Source: an uncultured Prevotella sp.
GTDB taxonomy: Bacteria > Bacteroidota > Bacteroidia > Bacteroidales > Bacteroidaceae
Direction of reading: 5' to 3'
Assembly (NCBI GenBank): GCA_934190685.1
Contig: CAKPTK010000127.1
Span: 1-6,000, forward strand
Length of the DNA: 6,000 bases
The notes under the pieces were generated by a model. That model had not been told where the DNA came from. It saw nothing but the letters and a program-made list of their open reading frames with translations, and made no database searches. Both the position numbers and the translations under genes were made by a program. This document shows positions 1 to 6,000 of this stretch, in pieces; the stretch's first letter is position 1; the number at the start of each line of letters is the position of its first letter.

Positions 1-2302
1 CTCTATTCTCAGCGTCAACGGCTCTCACGCTCTTACTGTTCCCAACATACCCTTTGTTACCCCTCAGCGAGAACTTTGTTTGGTTAACTATCTTTGCATC
101 TTTCTCGTTAAAGATAACGTAGTTCTTCTTACCGTCCTCACGACCGCCACGCATATTGTCGGCAGGGTACTTGATGCCTGTATAGCCAACCTTTGCGAGC
201 AGTTCGGATGCCTTCTGCTGACTCTTGAAAGCAACGTTGAGTTCTTCATACAAGTCCGCTCCAGTACTCTTTTCGTTCAAGACAATATGAACGCCATTAC
301 GTTCAAGGCGCACAATCCCGTCTTCTTCCTTGCGTTCCCAGCCTTGCGCTTCAAGTCCGCTTGCAACATGGTTGACGGCATCGGCTGAATTTCTTCCGTT
401 CCAATCCAGATAGTTGCTGCCGTTGTCATCGGGGATTTTTACTTGATACAAATACCTTTCTTGCTCCGCACCGAAAATGTAATCGAATTCCTTAGCCTCT
501 TCTTCTGCGTATGGCAACATGGACTCCTCTGCTTGTCTTGCGAATTTTTCTCTGTCATACTCATCGTCAAAATTGTAGGAATCCACATCTTCATACGATT
601 CCCAATCCGAAGGATTCTCCTTAAAGTACGTTCTAAACTTTTCAAGAGTCTCCCTATCTCTAGGCAAAGAGAAATCTTCAAATTCTCCATTACCGGCATA
701 ACTAAGCAACAATTCACAATCTATGCCACCGAACCTATTCAATACACGTTGTGCTATTTCTTCATCAGCTTGCTCCCTTTCCATATCAGAGTGCTCATGA
801 TATCTCGCATTCTGCTCGGCATAAGTTCTACCTATACCTTCCACCTCAGTCACGTATGTGCCCCAGCCGTAAGCCTGCGCTCCTTCACCCTCGCCCATGT
901 GGCTGTTGTCAAACTCCGTGAAGTCTGCACCGCTTCCATGATATGTGCGGATGCTGAACTTTTTTTCTTCGGATATGTTTGGATTCTCAAAATCTTTCAC
1001 TATCTTTGCAGCAGTAGAAAGCTCTGAGTTATCTGAGGCTTCCGCAATTGGTGCGGAGAGGTGCAGATAATTTAGAGCTTTTTCTTTGTCCACATACTTC
1101 AAGAAACCTTTATTTATCCAAGTAAGAATACTGTTACCTCGTTTGCCGAACACACTGCTTACAACATCAAAATCAGCATCAGAACCCTTTTCCAAATCAA
1201 TAGAAACAAGAAAATTTCCATTTGCTGTTTTCAACTCAGTCAGTACAGAACGGTTACCCTCACGACCCAAGTTGTCGAACACGGCTATTGGGTCTTCCAT
1301 TGCCATCGGGAGATTCTTCAACTCGTTCGGTTCAAAGCCATGCTTTTTTATTTTCTTGGCAAGTTTGCTTCCGTTTAGTCTGATAGGTCTATCTGTCACA
1401 CCTGAGGCCTTTAACTTCGCAGAAGGTCTTCCCAAGTTGAATATAAACTTGTCAGCATCCTCCATTGTAAACTCTGAAAGCTGTTCATTGAACCTGTCGT
1501 TCACTTCCCTCAGCGAGAATATCTCGCCTTTTTCCTTGGAGGTTTCAGAGGAATTGGATATATTTGCAGATGATAACTCCTGTTCAGATGGATATTGGTC
1601 AGAATTGGGCTGACTGAGAAGTGACATCTGTTCAGGAGTTATTTCTTTACTTGTATAAATAACCCTCTCTTGTATTGGCAAATTAGCATCATTCCGCCTT
1701 CCAAAAATGGTAGCTATTGAGTTTACTTCAACATTTCTTCCTGCATTTTTAACATCCGCACCAACCACAACATATTCACCTTCTCCATTCTTAAATGTTG
1801 TATATATGCGATAACCTGCCTTCTTGTCTGCCAATTTAGTGATGGCAAATGGATTTCTAATGGCATTAGGTATTTGTTTCCACTCATCCTCAGTAAAGTC
1901 GTGTTGTTTATCTTTGCCAAAATGACGTGAAATCACACCATATCTAATAGTAAACTTATCACCAGTCAAACCAACGTTCTTCATAAAGTCAGGAGTCTTT
2001 ACGACATCAAAATACTTCATGTTGAATAATTTTGACGCAAACTCCTTGCCTTTAGTATAGAGAGTGTGAATCGCACTAAGCATGGGATGATTGTCAACTT
2101 CCTCCGACTGCGCTTGTTCGCCCTTGATACCCGAGTACTCAGCGAAAGGCTTGGTCTTCCTGCTGCTTGAGTCAAGCCACTTGTCGAAGGCATCCTTGCT
2201 CACACCTGTGATGTTGCCGAGACCCAGCAAACCCTCTCTGGTAATTATAAGGGTTTGGATTTTTGTTTTATTCAAGTGCAAGCTTTTTCCATCAACTTTT
2301 CG
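1..2302 (-). CDS. C-terminal part of a large polyvalent (multi-toxin-like) mobile-element protein; 5' end truncated, 3' end outside the window
   Basis: An uninterrupted frame of 767 codons runs off the left edge. It is closed upstream by an in-frame TGA at 2303-2305, and the first in-frame ATG is only at 2081-2083, inside what already looks like coding sequence; TTG (2279-2281) and GTG (2201-2203) are weak alternatives. Modules in order, recognised from memory of the families: a BECR-type nuclease-like region (about 1950-1620, with SRHFGKDKQHDF and VNSIATIFGRR); a MuF-C-like region (about 1519-1055, opening FSLREVNDRFNEQL, then DPIAVFDN, VLTEL, LKYVDKEKAL); an ADP-ribosyltransferase-like region (about 943-95, with YHGSGADFTEFD, GWGTYVTEV, YLYQVKIPDD, GYTGIKYP and KNYVIFNEKD), whose His and Tyr fit an H-Y-E type active site; then FSLRGNKGYVG opens another module. 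Such proteins are carried by conjugative elements and phages, and are proposed to be delivered with the DNA to disarm host defences. Codon use is AT-richer than in the chromosomal genes. Coding nature is near certain; activity is inferred. It may be a pseudogene. Confidence 0.8.
2228..2257. repeat. 8-base inverted repeat at the 5' edge of the polyvalent frame
   Basis: CAAACCCT (2228-2235) and AGGGTTTG (2250-2257) are perfect inverted arms around a 14-base spacer. Read on the plus strand the second arm is followed by the T-rich run GATTTTTGTTTTATT, so it could be a weak terminator for plus-strand transcription, although no plus-strand gene leads into it. Its position coincides with the place where recognisable polyvalent coding sequence starts, so it could also belong to a recombination junction. 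Function unknown. Confidence 0.3.
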
Positions 2303-2506
2303 TCAAGCTCTAATCCATTCCGTTTTTTCAATCAGAACATCGATTGCCATAGTTTCAGCCAAGAGCGAGATTATTGGATAATAGCCAAAAAACGGCTGAT
2401 ATAATTTCTGATTTTATTTTACAAACAGTTCCGTTGTTTTTCCTACAGACCGATTCGCTACAGGCTACAAAGGGTGCGCTTGTGTAGAACAGGCGGACTA
2501 ATCAGT

Positions 2507-2524
2507 TTTTCACCGTGGTGAAAA
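2507..2524. repeat. Perfect 8+2+8 palindrome, possible operator or recombinase core
   Basis: TTTTCACCGTGGTGAAAA consists of 8-base arms around a central GT. The symmetry suits binding by a dimeric protein; as RNA it would need part of the inner arms as a loop. It lies two bases upstream of the CTAA direct repeats (2527-2567), and short flanking arms GCGGA (2493-2497) and TCCGC (2526-2530) give a looser outer symmetry. The binding protein is unknown. Confidence 0.5.
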
Positions 2525-2526
2525 TT

Positions 2527-2567
2527 CCGCTAATGGCACACTAACGACCCGCTAATGGCACACTAAC
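2527..2567. repeat. Two 19-base direct repeats with CTAA every 11 bases
   Basis: CCGCTAATGGCACACTAAC occurs at 2527-2545 and again, identically, at 2549-2567, a period of 22 bases. Each copy holds two CTAA tetramers, so CTAA starts at 2530, 2541, 2552 and 2563, exactly 11 bases apart, placing all four on one face of the helix. Such phasing is typical of cooperative protein-binding sites (iterons, arm-type recombinase sites, regulator arrays). With only two full copies and a 3-base gap, it is not a CRISPR array. Confidence 0.6.
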
Positions 2568-2667
2568 AACAAGCAAGAGGGCAAGTAGAAATTCCCAAAA
2601 GAGAAAATACTTTACAAAGAGCAACTGATTTTATAGCTCTTGACCGAGAAAAACAAAAAAATATTTG

Positions 2668-2769
2668 TGTAGGATAATGTATGATTTGTGTATGATAAAT
2701 GTAGGATTACAGACAAACTATAAATCTAAAAATCAGACAGTTACAAAATTCCGTGTAGGCATGTATGAT
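2668..2769. repeat. Cluster of TGTA[G/T]GAT octamers, helically phased
   Basis: TGTAGGAT or TGTATGAT begins at 2668, 2678, 2689 and 2700 (spacings 10, 11, 11), followed by the variant TGTAGGCA at 2754 and TGTATGAT at 2762. The surroundings are AT-rich, with an A-run just before the first copy. Regular one-turn spacing suggests a protein-binding array rather than chance, but AT-rich DNA yields such words easily. It lies on the 3' side of the DUF3078-like gene, and no nearby gene start explains it. Confidence 0.4.
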
Positions 2770-2781
2770 TTTTCATGAATT

Positions 2782-2805
2782 TCTCACGCGCGTGCGCGCG
2801 TGAGA
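2782..2805. repeat. GC-rich perfect palindrome/hairpin, possible terminator element
   Basis: Arms TCTCACGCGCG (2782-2792) and CGCGCGTGAGA (2795-2805) are perfectly complementary around TG; as RNA this is a 10-base-pair stem with a 4-base loop. It is the second hairpin after the DUF3078-like stop codon on the minus strand, about 70 bases downstream. No U-tract follows on either strand, so it is not a classical intrinsic terminator. It may still act as a terminator or mRNA 3'-end stabiliser, or be part of a dispersed repeat. Confidence 0.45.
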
Positions 2806-2822
2806 TAAAGACCTTACAAGTC

Positions 2823-2848
2823 CTTGTCTCTCCGTGAAGGGAGACAAG
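2823..2848 (-). terminator. Stem-loop just after the DUF3078-like gene, probable terminator
   Basis: CTTGTCTC (2823-2830) pairs with GAGACAAG (2841-2848) around a 10-base loop in which CC and GG can add pairs. On the minus strand it begins 28 bases after the stop codon of the outer-membrane protein gene, the expected place for a terminator. A clear U-tract is missing. ACAAG at 2816-2820 can pair with CTTGT at 2823-2827 instead, giving an alternative fold. Confidence 0.4.
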
Positions 2849-2876
2849 AACGGTTATGGATGAGTGACGGTTTGCG

Positions 2877-4181
2877 TCAGAAAGAATAGGAGAATCCCAT
2901 AGAGAGGTATTCCTTAAACTGCCAATAGCCATGATGGGCGTCGCGGCGGGTTCCGTCGTCGAAACGAGGATAGATAAAGAGGTTGGACGTGATGTAGCGG
3001 TTGAAGGTGAAGGTGAACGTGTTCTCCCACTCCAACTCCGAACGCTCATAGGTGGTGTAGCCATAGAGCCGGGTTTTCCATTTCAAGTTGTCGAGCAACT
3101 GCCAGGTCAAATCCACCGTGAGCTCCGAACCATAGTCATTCAACGTGTGCTTACCCTCGTCCAGTCCATAGCGTGTGGCGAGTGCCTTGCGCTCCACGAA
3201 CTTGAAATTGTAGGCCAGTGGAGCCAGATGAACATTGCCTCTCAACCGCCCCTTCAGCCAGTTGACATTATAGTCCATACCGATAGACAGATTGGAGACC
3301 AAAGGCGAGAGAAAGGCGGAATAGACACGCGGGTCGTTGCTGCGATAGCCCTTGGCAAACTGGGTATTGACGATCCACTGGATGGTGTAGTACCAATGCT
3401 TGGTGGCTTGAAGTCCGAGTTTGCCTGTATAGCGGAGCAAGTCCTCTGAGGTCTTGATGGTGTGGAGCGAGTCGCTGCGGGAGTTTTGGAAACCGAGTTT
3501 CATCTCGAGTTTGTTGTCCCATTTGACGCCTTGCTTCGTGTTGTAATTGGCTTGGAGTGTGACGTTTCCCACCATCGAATAGTTGCTCTCTCCACCACGG
3601 TACCAGTTGCCCGACACGCAGTTTTGCATCAGTTGCAGATAGTAGTCGCCGGAGACCCGCCAGAAATTGGGTCTTCTCACCAGCACGCTGACCTGCGACA
3701 CATTCGGCTCGAGCGGTGTGGGAGCCACCTTGTCCACCAAATCGACCTTGTGTCTCACCGGAGCTTCCACCTCCTTGGTCGGCGCTCCATAGGACTGCAG
3801 GCGCGACTCGTTGTTGCGCACCAGGTCGGGGCGTGTCAGATAGACATGGAGCAGCACGGAGTCGATGGCGGCTCCGAGCAAGTCGTCAGAGAATCGTGAC
3901 TTCCGCTTCAGTCTGAGTGCGTCGGCGGCGATGTGATGGTAGAAGGTGAGCGGACCGAAGAGCTGCGCCATGCGGTTGTCCTCCAGAGGCCTGCACACGC
4001 TGTCCACCCCGAGCGAGTCGATTCTTGCCTGGAAGGCGGAGAGCGAGTCGGCATAGTGTTCCACCCATGCCGCGTCCCTCTTCAAGTGCGGATTCTTATC
4101 GTGATGATAGCGTGGTTGTGCGCCGAGCGAAACGCCGAAAAGCGCGAAGCCCAGCAGTATATAAAGTCTGATGATTTTCAT
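2877..4181 (-). CDS. DUF3078-like outer-membrane beta-barrel protein
   Basis: A 434-residue exported protein of unknown function. The ATG at 4179-4181 gives a clean signal peptide (MKIIRLYILLGFALFGVSLGA, cut probably before Q22); a longer frame opens at 4232 but runs through the promoter. Residues 22 to about 180 form a polar periplasmic part with Asp-Ser-Leu repeats (DSLSAF, DSLGVD). From about 185 alternating aromatic/polar strands begin with NWYRGG (192-197), then WDNKLEMKLGF, YTGKLGLQATKHWYYTIQW, TQFAKGY and SAFLSPL, and the protein ends in SMGFSYSF; a terminal Phe is usual for outer-membrane barrels. The NW..GG start, the K-WYY strand and the length fit DUF3078, a Bacteroidota outer-membrane family. 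The gene diverges from pyrG and appears to be monocistronic. No catalytic residues are evident. Family assignment is from memory of its pattern; the substrate is unknown. Confidence 0.85.
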   Translation of the reverse strand: MKIIRLYILLGFALFGVSLGAQPRYHHDKNPHLKRDAAWVEHYADSLSAFQARIDSLGVDSVCRPLEDNRMAQLFGPLTFYHHIAADALRLKRKSRFSDDLLGAAIDSVLLHVYLTRPDLVRNNESRLQSYGAPTKEVEAPVRHKVDLVDKVAPTPLEPNVSQVSVLVRRPNFWRVSGDYYLQLMQNCVSGNWYRGGESNYSMVGNVTLQANYNTKQGVKWDNKLEMKLGFQNSRSDSLHTIKTSEDLLRYTGKLGLQATKHWYYTIQWIVNTQFAKGYRSNDPRVYSAFLSPLVSNLSIGMDYNVNWLKGRLRGNVHLAPLAYNFKFVERKALATRYGLDEGKHTLNDYGSELTVDLTWQLLDNLKWKTRLYGYTTYERSELEWENTFTFTFNRYITSNLFIYPRFDDGTRRDAHHGYWQFKEYLSMGFSYSF

Positions 4182-4202
4182 TCTTGTTTTTCTTTGCGTC
4201 TG

Positions 4203-4233
4203 CAAAGGTAGTGGAAATCGAAGACAATACAAA
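4203..4233 (-). promoter_or_regulatory. Bacteroidota-type promoter of the outer-membrane protein gene
   Basis: On the minus strand TTTG (4230-4233) lies 19 bases upstream of TACCTTTG (4203-4210), which matches the Bacteroidota -33/-7 pattern TTTG...TAnnTTTG. Transcription would start near 4196-4198, leaving a leader of about 15 bases before the ATG at 4181. CTTTGC (4192-4197) and GCAAAG (4202-4207) form an inverted repeat over the -7 element and start point. The promoter position supports the shorter start codon. Confidence 0.7.
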
Positions 4234-4301
4234 ATAAAAGACCACTTGTTTGTCTTTTCATTTTATATCACCGTGATGTTGCCCTTCTTGTCTTAAGGAG
4301 A

Positions 4302-4326
4302 TGGAAATGCACGGAAATGCATGGAA
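4302..4326. repeat. Short 10-base tandem repeat in the divergent control region
   Basis: TGGAAATGCA (4302-4311), CGGAAATGCA (4312-4321) and a partial TGGAA (4322-4326) give about 2.5 units of a 10-base repeat. It sits between the two divergent promoters, about 25 bases upstream of the pyrG -33 element, a plausible position for an activator or repressor of either gene. No known operator is recognised. Confidence 0.4.
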
Positions 4327-4351
4327 CGGGAAACAAAAATCGGGTATTATG

Positions 4352-6000
<1,649 letters not shown>

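Larger units (their letters stand above)
2306..2876. other. Gene-less, repeat-rich boundary region
   Basis: I find no convincing gene on either strand here. In-frame ATGs give only very short peptides, and I see no tRNA-like structure, no integrase and no perfect TAnnTTTG box directed at the polyvalent frame. The stretch instead holds a palindrome, a 22-base-period direct repeat, a phased octamer cluster and two hairpins, listed separately. It separates the AT-richer mobile-type DNA on the left from the GC-richer chromosomal genes on the right, so it probably contains the element boundary or a dispersed non-coding repeat. Confidence 0.5.

Noticed and set aside
443..1613. Plus-strand open frames at 80-388, 443-1027 and 1086-1613
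   Set aside because: They lie opposite the long minus-strand polyvalent frame, which carries recognisable protein motifs throughout; the plus-strand translations show none and look like antisense shadows.
2303..2350. 15-codon frame after ATG 2348-2350 joined in frame to the polyvalent protein through TGA
   Set aside because: Read-through or selenocysteine insertion would need a supporting RNA structure or conserved residues around the stop; none is seen, and the flanking residues do not resemble the downstream protein.
2091..2381. Plus-strand open frame of 96 codons
   Set aside because: It overlaps the polyvalent coding sequence antisense and runs into the repeat region; no recognisable motif and no promoter match.
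2617..2641. AAGAGC/GCTCTT inverted repeat with a 13-base loop
   Set aside because: Only six base pairs, AT-rich surroundings and no gene end nearby; could easily be chance.
2527..2769. Possible CRISPR array
   Set aside because: The repeats are 19 bases with a 3-base gap, or 8-base words without unique spacers; no array structure.
2306..2876. tRNA gene or tRNA attachment site next to the mobile-type DNA
   Set aside because: I looked for cloverleaf arms and a T-loop-like sequence in the spacer and found none.
4182..4232. Longer start for the outer-membrane protein gene at 4232
   Set aside because: The extra 17 residues precede a complete signal peptide and are encoded by the promoter region itself; the start at 4181 fits both promoter and export signal.

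Overview
The window looks like a chromosome segment from a Bacteroidota bacterium, most likely of the Prevotella/Segatella type. Three things point that way: promoters matching the Bacteroidota form (TTTG about 20 bases upstream of TAnnTTTG) in front of both chromosomal genes, a lack of clear Shine-Dalgarno sequences, and an outer-membrane protein resembling the DUF3078 family, which is typical of this phylum.

The right half (about 2877-6000) is ordinary core chromosome. A DUF3078-like outer-membrane beta-barrel gene (2877-4181, minus strand) and the CTP synthase gene pyrG (4460 to beyond the window end, plus strand, GTG start) diverge from a shared control region of 278 bases. That region carries one promoter in each direction, a short tandem repeat, and an untranslated pyrG leader with a stem-loop, a perfect palindrome and a 10-base direct repeat. 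Both genes use a GC-rich codon set.

The left part (1 to about 2302, minus strand) is one long open frame of 767 codons. It has no stop in the window at its 3' end and no convincing start at its 5' end. It reads as the C-terminal part of a large multidomain 'polyvalent' protein of the kind carried by conjugative elements and phages. In order it holds a BECR-type nuclease-like module (barnase/EndoU/ColicinE5/RelE fold), a second module like the MuF C-terminal domain, an ADP-ribosyltransferase-like module, and the beginning of a fourth. Three of the module starts are marked by F-S-[L/I]-R. The segment is visibly more AT-rich than the core genes, so it is probably a mobile-element segment, either the broken end of an element or a remnant.

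Between these blocks (about 2306-2876) no gene is visible, but the DNA is highly structured: an 18-base palindrome, two 19-base direct repeats that place CTAA exactly every 11 bases, a cluster of TGTA[G/T]GAT octamers spaced 10-11 bases, and two strong hairpins just past the DUF3078 stop. This looks like an element boundary, a dispersed non-coding repeat, or a protein-binding array. It and the polyvalent gene are the parts most worth a second look.
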